DNA of 64,000 bases from Suillus spraguei (GCA_016800925.1 JABCPU010000283.1:24783-88782); one strand, 5' to 3'. Counted from the stretch's first letter, positions 1-12,245 are shown. Made by a program: numbers and translations. The notes: a model not told the origin generated them from the letters alone.

Positions 1-760
1 CTAACGTGCAATTGCGCACCTGCTAGTTTGGTAGTGCGAGTTTTGTCTGGAACAGAGCTGCTGGAGCTTGCTCCTCTGCCACCATTGAGACTGCCATTGG
101 AGGAAATGAGGGATTTACGTGCTGCGGGGACTTTGCGCTTCATGTTTTCGAGGGCATAGCATCGATCGGCATGGAAATTGGGGTGTCAAAATTTCCAGCT
201 GTGTTCACCAAATTGGGCACCATCCAATGTTTTAATCTGATGTGGAAGGATTAGTATATTGGTTGGGAGAACAGAATGAGGCCAAGCTAGGATGAAGGAG
301 GTGGGGAGGTGGAATCATGCATTGTGAAGGGGGAATGAACAGCATTTGGGTGCTGCCGCCGCTCACAGAGATTGTGTAGTGTTGGAATAACATAAAAAGG
401 AGGGGGTAGGATCGAAAGGAAGAAGTTTAAGATCCGGTGCAGACTAGACTCACTTTACGAAAATCATATTTGTTGAGCTGTCTTACAAAAGAAGCAAAAT
501 TTGAATGCTTGAACATACATGGCAGGATGGTTTCTGTAAATTTGTTCATGTTCTGAGGGTGAATGGAATATTGGGTGAAAGTACCAATGATAATACGAAC
601 CTTTATGATGAAGCAGTCGCCCTGTGGACCCCATGAGACAACATGAGAGAAGGTATCATCTTCTAACATTCTGTGGGTGTAGAAGTGAAACTTGTGACGA
701 TGATAAAGAAGAAAAGATGTACTTGTATAGCTTTTTCACAAAATCGCTTGCTGCCGGCAT
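1..760 (-). pseudogene. SKN7/Prr1-like HSF-type response regulator, broken and cut off by the window edge
   Basis: Reading leftward, five pieces splice into an HSF-type DNA-binding domain of the SKN7 class, a stress-response transcription factor that normally has a C-terminal receiver domain. Proposed exons are 760-723, 670-601, 552-454 and 236-1; introns are 722-671 (52 nt), 600-553 (48 nt) and 453-237 (217 nt, unusually long here). Visible motifs are DFVKKLYK, MLEDDTF, SWGPQGDCF, MFKHSNFASFVRQLNKYDF, FGEHSW and, further on, ALENMKRKVPAARKS. The start ATG at 760 precedes DFVKKLYK by five codons, as in fungal SKN7. A TGA at 188-186 interrupts the conserved W-x-F-R-H-P stretch where Arg is expected (CGA to TGA). 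The frame is open after it, to the edge. The receiver domain would lie outside. The splice model is manual; the family call is firm. Confidence 0.8.
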
Positions 761-947
761 AGTATCTTCCTGTTCCTTCAGCAGGGGGACTGTGTGGATC
801 TGGTGAGTGGATTCTCTTGAATTTGAAGTGGGATGAATCGTCGATGATGAACCCCACGATAGGAGCCGGTTGAACCATTGAATACCCTTATTATGTGGGC
901 AAATTTTAATGCAGATGGATGGATGTGGTTTAATTGTCTGATATCTT

Positions 948-1015
948 ACTGACTTGACTGACTTGATTGACTGGACTGACTTGATTGACTGGACTGACTT
1001 GATTGACTTTACTGA
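948..1015 (+). repeat. 18-bp tandem repeat (TGACTTGATTGACTGGAC)
   Basis: About three to four near-perfect copies of an 18-bp unit, preceded by degenerate TGACTTGAC copies. Related TGACTGACTT motifs occur at 4920-4955, 7405-7420, and in inverted sense at 12594-12772, so it seems to be a terminal or subterminal part of a dispersed element family. Confidence 0.8.
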
Positions 1016-1197
1016 CTTATGTAACAGAAGTTGCTCTGTGGACAACCGTGACATCCACGACATAGTCACTGAATTTCATACCTTCCCTTCATCTCTTGTA
1101 CTATGGTTTTGGCTGGCAATCAAGACCTGGTTTTAAGAAGTAAGTACAGAAAAAGGTAAAGCTCAGGCAAAGTCAAGTCTGAAAAAAACAATATGTA

Positions 1198-2812
1198 CAG
1201 TGGCTCAAAAAACTGTCCGCATGTTTTGGCATTTTTCACTATCTATAATATTGTGTGAGAACAAACAAATGCCTCAAAAGCATGCTTATACCACATTGTA
1301 GTATGGCTTCAGGGCTTTCATTTGAGCCCTACACCGTGGGAATCGGTGGAGATATGGTGGAGATACAAGGCTCACAAAATGGTGACTCATGCAGACAGTT
1401 TTTTGACTCAAGTATTTTACAGTAATAACCAGGTATTCTAGTATTTTGTATGACCTCCCTTGGCTTTAATTACTGCCTCTATCCTTCTAGGCATACTCTC
1501 AATTAATTTCTGGCAATCCTCAGCTGTGATCTTCCCCCATTCCACTGCTACTCTCTCCCAAAGCTCCCATACTCCTTTAGGGGGGTTTTCATAGGCTTGA
1601 AGCTTTTTCTTGAGTGTTCCCCAGAGATGTTCAATGACATTGACATCAGGAGACTGTGCTGGCCAGTCAAGAACATTGATGTTATGTTCTTCAAACCATT
1701 CCCTAGCTCTTCTGGATGTGTGCTTGGGATCATTATCCTGTTGGAAAATGATATCTTCTTCATCAATCCCTGATTCTGCCAAGCTAGGCAGCAAGTGGTC
1801 ATTTAAAATGTCCACATACTGCTCAGCATTCATCTTCCCCTCAACCTCAGCAAGCATTCCCACACCATTCCATCCCATACAGCCCCATACCATTAAAGAA
1901 CCTCCTCCAAACTTGACAGTCCCATTAACCTCTCTGTCTGTTAGGCCATCTCCCTTCTTTTTCCATACATACACCTTCCCATCTGACCCAATCCTATTGA
2001 TTTTGGTCTCATCTGACCATATAACACGCTTCCAGTCCTCTACAGTCCAGTGTTGATGAGCTAAGGCAAAGGCTAGTCTTCTCTGCCTATGTTTGATGGA
2101 GAGAAGAGGCTTTTCTTCTTTGTTACTGCCTTGAGATGAGCTGCCTTGAGAACATTCCTCACAGTTTGTCAAGAGACAGGGGTAGTGATGGTGGAATTGA
2201 TATAATGGGTGGCTTGGACAGCATTATCAGCCTTTCCTGTAGTGATATGTTGGATAATAGCCCTTTTGTCAGTAGAGGTAAGCTTGGATGGACGTCCTCC
2301 ACAAGAGTTTTCCTTGTCTGGGTGGCTTTCTTTGATGAACTTGGCCACAGTGGACTTGCATACTCCAGTTCTAGAGGAAATTTGGCGAGCAGAGAGGCCA
2401 GCATAAGACAGAGAGAGGATATTATCTCTTTGAGCAGAGGAGATGGCTTTCATGGTGATTATGACTATGATACATGAGATATTCTGGTTTATATAGTTAG
2501 ATATAGTCACAAAATAACATAATGACACCACTTTATAATTTATATAATAGTGGCATGATTTTTATGGTGTCATAAATAATGATTTATATAGTTTTAATAT
2601 ACACTCAAAAACTGTCCACATGAGTCATCATTTTATAAGCCTTATATCTCCACCATATCTCCGCCGATTCCCACGGTGTAGGGCTCAAATAAAGGCCCTG
2701 AAGCCATACTACAATGTGGTATAAGTATGTTCTTGAGGAATTTGTTCATTCTCACACAATATCATAGATAGTGAAAAATGTCAAAACATGCGGACAGTTT
2801 TTTGAGCCACTG
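1198..2812 (-). mobile_element. Tc1/mariner transposon, copy 1 (1,615 bp)
   Basis: The ends read CAGTGGCTCAAAAAACTGTC and its inverse, flanked by TA on both sides (1196-1197 and 2813-2814), the expected TA target duplication. Terminal inverted repeats are about 210 bp (1198-1411 and 2602-2812). Each carries the outer motif CTCAAAAAACTGTCC again near its inner end in opposite orientation. It sits inside dispersed repeat copy A. It is almost identical to the element at 32809-34424, with only a handful of differences in the parts compared, so both insertions are recent. Confidence 0.92.
1438..2453 (-). pseudogene. Tc1-type DD34E transposase, split by a stop and a frameshift
   Basis: From ATG 2453 the first frame encodes an N-terminal helix-turn-helix region (AGLSARQISSRTGVCKSTV and a GGRPSKLT linker) and stops at TGA 2171-2169. 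The same frame continues past it with QTVRNVLKAAHLKAV, then slips by one base near an AAGAAGAAAAG run into the frame that carries the catalytic domain. That frame shows W-S-D-E-T, Q-Q-D-N-D-P-K-H and N-V-I-E-H-L-W, with exactly 34 residues between the second Asp and the Glu (DD34E). All three catalytic residues are intact. Length and domain order fit a Tc1 transposase of about 340 aa. The 32809-34424 copy carries the same stop and slip. Confidence 0.88.
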
Positions 2813-3207
2813 TATACACAGATACACTCCTGACGACGCTCAGCCCCTACTACGAACGCTTACTCGAATTCTGGTACAACTGGGCGTACTTCCAAGCGCT
2901 GTAGTATGAGTAGTGACAGCCCGTCAGAGCATTGTTTCTTATTCCTCTTATGGAGGGGACAGTTTCACAACTGGTTCTGGTGCAACGAGCACAGGCACAG
3001 GTACCTCTCAGCCTTCGCAACGTAGCAACATTGACTTCCTTTTCTTCAGTCCTATTTTCTGAGGGAATTGGGACAACATGTTTTGGCACCATCACTCTAC
3101 CACCAGTCATTGCCGCGACCACTACCCCATTCACACCTTACCTGCGACACTCTCGCCGTCCCATTGTTAAGTGACTCCCATTGTCCATGTGCCATTCGTG
3201 AAGGCTG

Positions 3208-3981
3208 ATGCCAGACAAATTCCACAAATTGTGTTTTACATTACGCAAATATGATCACACACCAACCCAGTGGCTCAAACTTGATGATATCGCAAAGCGT
3301 TTCTACTGTAGCTCGATGCGAGCTGCCTTTACCGAGTTCCAACTATGTTTGGGTAATGACCTCACCACGACCCTTGGACGCAAAGTATCATCACTGCCGT
3401 ACCTCCTCTCTCACCCGGATGCTACCAAACATTTGCGAGAAATCTTCGGTGAAGTGCCTACCCCCTACATTAACCAGAGCTGATGACCATATCTTCTCTA
3501 TTGACAGAACGCACATGCATAGACCCACTCGCTCAGAATCAAGAAACTTCCACCCCCTTCCTACACCCATTTTTCCCCTCCCCTCCTCCCCAACTCAACT
3601 ACACGGAATCACCGTTGCACCACACTGAAATCAGTCAGCGGAAACCCAAGAGACCTCAGCCAAGATTAGGTCCTCTCCACACCCACACAATCCCTGCATT
3701 CAGTCCGATTCCTGTACTAGCCACCTAGGATGTGTATTCGGTCCTGGGAGTCACAAAAACTCTGGGGAGATGACTGCCAACTTGTTTGCGAGGAGCTTCC
3801 TTATCCGTTGAAAGTGAGAGCTCTTTTTCAAGTGGGCCATGAGCCATCGAAGATAGTCAACCACGAGACACATTTTTCAAAATCAAACAAACCGTTTAAA
3901 ATTGATCAAGGTATGACTAGTTGTAGAAGTAAATGTAAAGAGATATCTCGAGCCAACGCCAGATGGAGCGTCCGACTCTGA
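3208..3981 (+). other. ORFs of unknown nature (3208-3483, 3483-3728, 3730-3981)
   Basis: After the end of repeat copy A come three short plus-strand frames. The first (91 codons) has a globular-looking composition with basic and aromatic residues; the second is rich in Pro, Thr and His; the third has nothing recognisable. No family motif was seen, no clear splice sites connect them, and there is no evidence they are expressed. Confidence 0.3.
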
Positions 3982-3999
3982 GAAAGGGGGCATTACTCA

Positions 4000-4790
4000 A
4001 AGCTAGAGTCAAACGAATTGTTTGATATTGTGAAATGGATGACCTTCTGGAAAATACTAGATGGATGCGTAAAGAAATCCGAGGACAAAGTCAAACGAAG
4101 CCGTTCGACATGGTAGATGTGTTGACGACCAGCTGGAATTTTCTAGCTAAAGGATCCAAAAAGACATTCTAGGCTCAAGGCAAACAAAGTGTTCGACGAA
4201 TAGAAATGAGAGGACACCCCAGGCCATGGTCAAACGCAGCGTTCGACGACATTGTATAAATGTGGACGTTTAGCTGGAAATTACTAGCTAGAGGTCCAAA
4301 CAGATATCCCAAAGTCCATTGAAGCATTTGAGGAACAGATGAGAAGACGTGGTAGTCAAGTGGACCTGCCGAGTCAAACGAAATGTTCGACGAAGAGACG
4401 AGAAAACGTAGTAGTCAAACGGACCTGCCGAGTCAAACGGACCTGCCGAGTCAAATGAAGCATTCGACAAAGAGACGAGAAAACGTGGTAGTCAAATGGA
4501 CCTGCCAAGTCAAACGAAGCATTCGACAAAGAGACGAGTAAACGCAGTAGTCAAACGGACCTGCCGAGTCAAACAACGCGTTCGACAAAGAGATGAGAAG
4601 ACGTAGTAGCCTGATGGTCCTGCCGAGTCAAATGGAGTGTTTGATGTCGTCGTAGGGTGCAAATCACAACGTTGTATAACTGTAGACGTCTAGCTGGAGA
4701 TTACTAGCTGGAGGTCCAAACAGAGATCCCATGCCCAGTCCAATGAAGTGTTTGGATGAAGAGATGAGAAGACGAGTCAAACGGACCTGC
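4000..4790 (+). repeat. Complex repeat block with a 59-bp tandem array
   Basis: A 59-bp unit beginning GACCTGCCGAGTCAAACG starts at 4363, 4422, 4499, 4558 and 4617, exactly 59 bp apart except where an 18-bp sub-unit is duplicated at 4440. Around it, the phrase GTCAAACGnAnnGTTCGAC recurs from 4008 to 4660. A second motif (TAGCTGGAAATTACTAGCT, then GAGGTCCAAACAGA) appears near 4270 and again near 4690. No coding capacity was seen. Confidence 0.85.
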
Positions 4791-4837
4791 TGTGGGAATT
4801 ATCAGGACTAGATGTGATTATGTAAGGACCTAAAATA

Positions 4838-6081
4838 AAGCTGTTGAAACATTGAATACCCTTATTAAATATTAATAATTAAATAATTATGTAGGCAAAT
4901 TTTAATGTGGATGGATGGATTGACTGACATCTGACTGACTTGACTGACTTAAGTAACAGAAGTGACTTTGCAGACAACCATGACATCCATGACGTAGTCA
5001 CTGAATTTCATACCTTCCCTTCGTCTCTTGTACTATGGTTTTGGCTGGCAATCAAGACTTGTTTTGAAGAAGTAAGTACCGAAACAGGTAAAGCTCAGGC
5101 AAAGTCAAGTCCGAAAAAACAGTATGTATGTATACAAATTTCTACACGCCTAGATGCTTCTCAAAGGAGCAAAAAACGAATTTAAAAGGAACCTTGATTT
5201 ATGTATGATATGCGGTGCATGTTTTCTCAAGATGAGTGGGTATAGATGTCATGTGATTAGCACATGGACATGTCGTCCTGAGACAATAAATTACGGCATT
5301 CTAAAACCATTGGTGCTATCGGATCTCAATAAGTTTATACTCCCTTACATTTCAGTTTCTTCTCACTAAACTTCCATGGATTGAATAAAGTGTGCGCAAC
5401 TGAGTGTTGTCCATTTCTCTTTTACATCATTCTTTTCAGTATTCTTAGATTTCATGGCGGTGGCAGCCATGATCTCAACACAGCGCCATGGGTGTCTCAA
5501 AAGACTGAGGTTCACTATAACTAGAGCTCCTCCACCTATACCAATACCACCAAGACCATCTAGGTCAGAATTGGGTGCCGCACAGTATGGTTCACGTCAA
5601 TAGCGTCACCAATGAGGCATTACCATCATCTGGAGTCGACAAGAAATGGGTTCCAACGCATCTTCATCTAACAGATCTCCACGCATAAATGGTGCCAGAT
5701 ACATTCCTGGCGACGCTGCTACGAACGCTAACTTGAACTCTGGTGCAACTGGGCGTACTGCCAAGCGCTGTAGTATGAGTAGTGACAGTGCGTCAGAGCG
5801 TTGTTTCTTATTCCTTTTATGGAGGGGACAGTTTCAGGATTGGTTCTGGTGCGACGAGCACAGGTACCTCTTAGTCTTCGCGACATAGCAACATTGACTT
5901 CCTTTTCTTCAGTCCCTACACTATTTTCCGAGGGAATTGGGACCACCCGTTTTGGCACCATCACTCTACCACCAGTCACCGCCGCAGACACTATGACATT
6001 CACACCTCACCTGCGACACTCATTCCCCTGGCCGTCCCATCATGCAATTACTCCCATTGTCCATGCTGCATTCGCGAAGGC
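4838..6081 (+). repeat. Dispersed repeat copy B
   Basis: The more complete partner of copy A. It begins near TTGAATACCCTTATTA, includes TGACTGACTTGACTGACTT at about 4935, and ends at GCGAAGGCTGA (about 6081), where similarity to copy A stops. Its part 5165-5365 also matches the reverse complement of 49258-49450. An 80-codon frame at 5646-5888 is Ser- and Asn-rich at its start; no function is recognisable. Confidence 0.65.
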
Positions 6082-7394
6082 TGAAGAGGTGTGTCTCACA
6101 CTCTCCTGCTTCCACTCGCTGCTCCCACTCTCTCACTCATTGCTCCCACTCTCTCACTCATTGCTGTCGCTCTCTTTCATTGATATCACTCACTTGGTAA
6201 GCTCTATATCTACCTCAATACGAGCATCGAGACAGTGGACACTCGAATTGCACTCGACTTGCTTGACGTTCTCGCTACCTGTTATATTGACATATTCTCG
6301 CTTACCTGTATTTGGCTGAGGCTCAGGCCGAAGCCAAGCCATCATTGACGGCTTTAGCCCTGCCTCCAGTTATTTTAATCCAAAGCCATCTGAAACCAGG
6401 CCAAAGCCGCGCTTTCAGACCAAGATGGTCAGGAGCATTACTGCCAGTAAGAAACATCATGTAAGCAAATTTTGATGTGGATGGATGGATGGATAGATAG
6501 ATAGATAGATAGATGACTCCTTCAGTCGTTCACTTGCATTACCTTTGACTGCCTTGAATAACACGAGTTGCTCATCAGTAGTTCATATTCTCTACTAGTA
6601 CTTTAAATATTAATACAGCGTCATAGTTATTTATTAGCTTCGTAGCTAATACTAACACATAGTGGCATATTCACACTTCTGTGTATATTCTAGACAGACA
6701 GTTTACTTAGAAGTGATTCAATATCATTGAAGGGTAGTAAGCTGATGCAAAACATCATCCTGGGACAATAAATGGTGGCATAGTATTTAGCGTTAGGAAG
6801 TAGAAACTTGAATTGTGTCGGATCGTCCAAGTAAATTCTTGCAGTTTCTGCCATTGTAGTTACAAGTACTCATCATCCGCCTCTGCTACCCTTATATTAT
6901 TGAGTAGTTTTTACCATTAAAAACAGTCTCCAACAAGGGAAACCAAGTATTTACTCTCGCTTGAAAAAAATTGGATTTCAAAATCGGACTTTGAAAAAGG
7001 TAAAACCACAATCTGCTAGTCTCACTGCTGACCCTTCTTCCAGAATTGGAGCAGAAACCATGCTGCATCTCCTTACAAAGACCTCTATCTTCATCATGCT
7101 GTCAAACCAGTATTTTTTCTTTCAGTTAATTGGTGAGCCCTTGATATATATTACACCTTTAAAACACGATAAGTCGATGTATTCAAGTGGATTGAGCACA
7201 TATTGTCTGAGAAAGCGGAAAAGTGATTTTTAGAGTGCTCAGTGGCAACACCATTTTCTTTCACAGGACCTGTGAAAATGTGATGACGCTTATAAATACT
7301 TACATACATGTTCCTTTGGACATATGAGATGCAAAAGCGGCTAAAATATGTGTTTTCGTTGTTGGAAAATATGGATCTGGCATTCACTTGCGTG
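6082..7394. other. AT-rich region with no recognised gene; microsatellite at 6477-6515
   Basis: After the end of copy B come three imperfect CTCACTC/ATTGCTCC repeats (6105-6170). A GGAT then AGAT tetranucleotide run spans 6477-6515, following GCAAATTTTGATGTGGATGG, which echoes the left ends of repeats A and B. A segment near 6745-6790 resembles 5280-5300 (GGACAATAAATnnnGGCAT). No coding frame of note. Confidence 0.5.
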
Positions 7395-7560
7395 CCCTTT
7401 GACTGACTTGATTACATTATGTCATACAATCATTGTAGACGCAGACGTCCATGACGTCCATGACTGGTCACTGAATTCCATGACATAACTTCTTTCCTTT
7501 CACTCCTTTCTATCATTATGTAGTTTTAAGTTGAGCTATCGGGATACTTAGGGAACTCAT
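7395..7560 (+). repeat. Left-flank repeat of the 7768-12245 gene, related to repeats A and B
   Basis: Reads TTTGACTGACTTGATTAC followed by GACGTCCATGAC and GTCACTGAATTCCAT, matching in order the left parts of repeats A (about 985-1090) and B (about 4930-5020). On the far side of the gene the same TGACTGAC motif occurs in inverted sense (12594-12772). The gene is therefore bracketed by inverted subterminal repeats. Confidence 0.5.
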
Positions 7561-7767
7561 GAGTCATAAAAGATAATAAAATTTATATTCAGTACTCTCC
7601 CTAATGGTAGCCTATAATTTCTCACTTGTACGAATCTGGAAAATCTCGAATCAAAAACAAATTTCCAACAAATACTTTGAGTTTTGTGAAATAACTTTGC
7701 TGCCACTAGATCCTAATTTGTCATTAGTACTGACCTTTTCTACGGCCTCTACGGTATAAGTGCTCTC

Positions 7768-10700
7768 ATGGTTGAACTTGGAACAGACTCAGATGCAGAG
7801 CTCATGAGCGATGATGGCGTGTATGTGGTCCTCTCTATGGCTCGCAACTGACTCAAATATGGTTTTTTTTTAAGGGAAAGTGGCGACTACTTTCAAGTTG
7901 ATGAACACGACATTGATCCCCACAAGCAACCCAACAATATCCTGTTTGATGTCACCAAGCTTCCAGAACAGCTCGCAACCACTGATGGACACGACCAGGA
8001 AGAGGTGCAGGCAGCACTATATCAGCAGCAGAGCGATTCTTCCAGTGATTATGTGACGAAGTTCAATACTACCCCAATACAGACAGTCACTCTATCTAAG
8101 CTGTGCGACTTGTACAGAACCAAAGATGTCCAAAAAGCCATTGGCCTGCTCCGGAAACGTCTGAGGCTTGTGGTCGACAATGAGCACCTAGTGCAACAAG
8201 ATGGTCCAAACGTTGTTCCAAGAATTGGCCCGCATTTTATCGACCACATCTTATACGTTGGATCTCACAGGGGACTAGACGCAGCTTTGCCCAAGCTAAT
8301 CGCCGACCATAATTGGCAGATAACACTCAACCTTACCAACACTTATCGCTTGTGGCCCGACAGCAATACCACATGCCTTCCATTTAATCCCCTTGGACGT
8401 ATGATGTATATTGGTATACGACTGCAAGAACAGCTTTGGTTAGCCATGGTTCCAAATATGTTCTTTCAGCGTGATCACCCAGCAAATGGAAGGGAGCAGT
8501 TTCCAATTCTCGATGCGCCAACAACTGCCCTCTCACAGCCACATACCTTGATGTTAATCATGTTCATTGCCTTTGCTTTGGAGGATATGCGATTCCAAGA
8601 CATTCACTGCATTGAGCATTATCCCGTGCCACTCAATCGTACTAACGTCAAGGAATCTACAGAGATCTTGTGAGTCAAAGCTATCCCATCATCGAGAAAC
8701 ACAGATGCTGACATTCTAACAGAGGAAGAGATTGGGAGAACAACAGGAACATAGTCCTCCGTCTGGTAGATGCAAAGACGCTACACATGGCGTTTCGCAC
8801 AAAGTGGTAAGACTGGGTGGAGGGCGTGCCAGATGCATGGAAACAGGACAGATTCCTTCAAAATAACTCACCTGTTGGCGTGACTATTCGATATGGTCAG
8901 AACCAACCACTCCATGTCAGTGGTGCCTTCGATGTCGAGAGTGCAAATTGGGATAATGATAGGAAATACAAGCATATAAGGCAGTTTACATTCTCATTAG
9001 CAACTCACATCAGGTGCGTAATTAGTCATTTCACAAGCAGCATCTCAATATCGATGAATCATTGTAATTACAGCTATTTAGATGTGGAAGAGTGGCATAT
9101 TATTCCACAGGAAAACATACTCAATGCCCATGAGGTTCTATATAATAAACCTGACACTGATGAAGCCAGAGAGCAGGTCGACCTCCACAACCTGCCACTA
9201 CTTGACGATGATGGCTGCGAAATCAATGTTTACTCCGAGGAGGGATTGAGAGTTCCACGGCGCACTCCTGTTCTGTTCAGCAACTGTGGTGCGCTATTAA
9301 ACCTTCGCTCTGTGCATGAGCTATTCGCCTCTAGGGAAAACGATGGAGGAAGTTCCAGGAATAGTACACCATTCTACGTATATCCAGTGGCTTTTACTAA
9401 GAATCTTGGCAACATACAAGCTCATGGTCTCATGACTAACTTCAATCAGTGTTTTACCCTCATCGACGATGCCATGCGCCCTCATTTGCCAGATGATTAT
9501 GACGATGAAAACGATTCAATTGCTGGTGATGGCCCTAATCCTCATGAAGAAAATAATCGTCCGCGTCTTGGCTCTGCTGTATTACATGGTATCCACTGCC
9601 AGGTGTATAATGAACTGTCTCACCGAGTCCGAGATGAGTCCAAGTTTCATCCTGTTTAAGTGGGGATGATATCCACTGCAATGGCTGGCACCACCGCCAA
9701 AACAATAGCTGGAAAGCGTCACTGGAAACATAGGTTGAACCAGTGCAATGTTGGACTTCCTCATGAACGCTTTGTCGATAAGGTTTCTGGCAATAACCAG
9801 CCGCAGGCATTGTGGTTTGAAAACACCTACACTCTTGACGTACACCGGCTGTCAAATGAGCGACAGAATGGAAGGTAGGAGTTGCACATTTCAGTACAGT
9901 TCTGCACCTGACGAACTCATAGAACTATATATGAACATATCATAACACCACTTCTGAAAGTCTGGAGTCACCCTACAGTATTGCAACCGATAAAAGATAC
10001 CATAGTGGTTTTCAAACTGGACATAAGCTTCCCTTTGTCTTGTCCTGCTTCCACTCACACTTATTTGCTATAGCAAATTCCTTCTTTGTTTGCATGGGCT
10101 ACATATCCTTTGACAACAATGATCGATACATTGTGGGATGATAATCGAAATTCCATCAAGGAAAATGCAGTATTAGACCCTCGTGTCATCGAAGTCATGT
10201 CTATGCTGGAGCGTGCACTCAATTACGCACATACAGGAAATGCCCGAGTTTTGTGCAGGCAGCTGATGGATCGAGCATGGATTTCCTTAGGTCTGATCCA
10301 TGATGGTCTACCATGCATATCAGATAGTTTTATTGCCCATGGTTCACTTGTCGGTGGAAAGGTAATTGTTAGATGTGATAGATGGCCGGTTGATCTGCAG
10401 ACACGTCGCCCACTGACATCATCTCGTCGGTCACAAGAATTGACATATGGAACGGGCCAGTACAAGGTAAGATACATATGACAAGCATTTGAATTCTTCA
10501 CAATCAGTCAATGCTGATGTATTTTACCATCAGGCTTACGAAGCTCACTTCACAATCCGTCATGCCATCAATAATTTTCTGGGTTACAAATACTCTGATA
10601 TACCTGACCCGTCAATGCGAATTGCATGCTATGCTGCAGAGATAGCAATAAGGGTGTACCTTGAAGACGTAAAACATTTGGTACAAGAGAACATTCTTAG

Positions 10701-12245
10701 GGAGTTGAAGCCCATTCTGGATGGCGACCGTGTACATTATCTGGCAAAGGAGCGCAACACAACTCTCAGTCATTGGCTTGATGAGGAATTTCCTCTGTCA
10801 TACTCCGCCAGCGTATTGCCTCATCTTCTCAGGGCTGTTGTAAACACCAATCAAGGAAATGCAAATTTGGAGCTTGCAGAGTCACATCTCGGTTGCAAAC
10901 CATTATCATACCTGGTTGATCTTATCATCACTCAATGCAGAACACCAAATTCTTGCTGCCGCCCTCCTTTTATCACCAGTGGAAACTTTCTTGCAGTCAT
11001 GCGGGTAGCAATAGATGAAATGGAAGGCTGCGCAACACATACATCTATTGCAGATAGTCAGACCAATTTTTGGGTCTCCGAGGCCATAATCCATGCATTA
11101 GTCAAGCTCAAGGTCAATCATGTTCCTTGGTGTAGCCCGCCTGCAGGACAAAATGGAGCACCGTCCTCTGTTGTGGTCCATAACGTGTGGCTCAACCTTG
11201 GAGGAGTCATTAAACCTCTAACTCAGCCATCATCATCTTTCCTCACCAGACAGGAGTCGCTTCACATGGCAGCCTTGCAAACCTCAGAAGTAATTGAACT
11301 CGGTGATCCCAGAGGTGACTGGAATGCTCTTCGTGTCCATCTCAACAAATTCTCCTCTGTCCTTCACAAGACCATCCTTCCCATCGAGTGGGATATGAAT
11401 GCTGCTTCATTGGCTAACTGTCCCACATATGTTATTGACACCTATAACTATGTCAAAAACATATTCAATCCCACAATTTCTTTGCATCAACTGGCTATCA
11501 TTGTCGCAATCGCCTTTGCTGGTTTAACTCCCAATATCTTTGCCCCTGGGATGACAAAAAGTGATGTTCCAACCGACACCAATAAACTATCTGCATATGT
11601 CAGAGGGTTAGAGTGGGTCACTCGGCAAAACAAGAAGGGTGCAACCTCACAAGAGCCATTTATCACTATGGTGTCAACCTTTGTCATAGCCATGAGCGAT
11701 CCGAAATCACCCATCTCTCAGAGAGTTCAAAGTGGCTCTGATATCAAGGAATGGTTTACCAAGCATTGTGAGCGGCTTGTAATTTTCTCAGGACATTGAC
11801 ATTTTGACTAACGCAATATACGCTAGCCGCCAAGGGAATAACTACATTGGCCCTATGTAGATTGGGGGTAGCAGAGCCAGTAACAATTTGCGCTCTCTAC
11901 TCTGCCAAATGGGGGCGGGATATACGAGCCCTATCTCCATCTGCAATTCTTGCAAAGCATGCTGAGGTGGTGCGTCTCATAAAAACAGGAGGTCAATATG
12001 GAGGATTTGATGCAATTGTGTATCTCATGGGAAATAAGACTGCTGACGCTCTTGCAAAAAATCATTTTGTAAAGGCGCGTCCCCTGCCAGCTCAACTACC
12101 CTCTCACACCATCACAAATATGATATCGAGGACTGCGTCATTATCCAAGAGGACACTAGATTTGTATTGGGATGATGACTCGAGAATCAGCAGTGGTGTG
12201 GACTCTGAGGGTGGTATTAAGAAGAGGGCCAAGCGATCTAACTAG
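7768..12245 (+). pseudogene. Large multi-exon gene of unknown function, inactivated
   Basis: Proposed exons are 7768-7820, 7875-8669, 8723-9013, 9074-9874, 10074-10466, 10534-11767 and 11827-12245, joined by introns with GTATGT, GTGAGT, GTGCGT, GTAAGA and GTGAGC donors and AG acceptors (53-67 nt). The frame stays coherent through each of these, which supports the model. The protein would be about 1,300 aa; no domain is recognised. It has conserved-looking blocks (for example DPSMRIACYAAEIAIRVYLE at 10607) and a basic tail KKRAKRSN. Lesions: TAA at 8808-8810, TAA at 9657-9659, a frame change near 9870, another near 9930, and no clean splice path from 9875 to 10073. The stops could be CAA to TAA. 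The 3' flank is repeated elsewhere in the window, so it may belong to a mobile element. Confidence 0.6.

Larger units (their letters stand above)
869..3207 (+). repeat. Dispersed repeat copy A, split by a Tc1 element
   Basis: Positions 869-1195 and 2815-3207 match, piece by piece, the repeat at 4838-6081 (copy B). Shared landmarks are a TTGAATACCCTTATTA stretch near the start, a TGACTTGACTGAC array, a segment reading TTTCATACCTTCCCTTC, and a long stretch with GCGCTGTAGTATGAGTAGTGA. Copy A lacks roughly 560 bp present in copy B (about 5135-5690) and carries the Tc1 insertion. Short ORFs on both strands are conserved between copies, but none resembles a known protein. It lies directly upstream of the SKN7-like exon 1. 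Confidence 0.65.

Noticed and set aside
656..1069. Minus frame with repeated SIKSVQ residues fused to DFVKKLYK
   Set aside because: The repeats are the translated 18-bp tandem array; only the last codons are SKN7-like, so the gene start was put at 760.
1610..2056. 148-codon plus-strand frame across Tc1 copy 1 (and its twin at 33566-34012)
   Set aside because: It is the complement of the transposase catalytic domain; Ser/Pro-rich composition without motif.
8807..8851. Intron that would remove the TAA at 8808 (GTAAGA donor)
   Set aside because: The acceptors that keep the frame recreate TGA at the junction, and the 40-nt choice shifts the frame; conserved-looking coding text follows at once.
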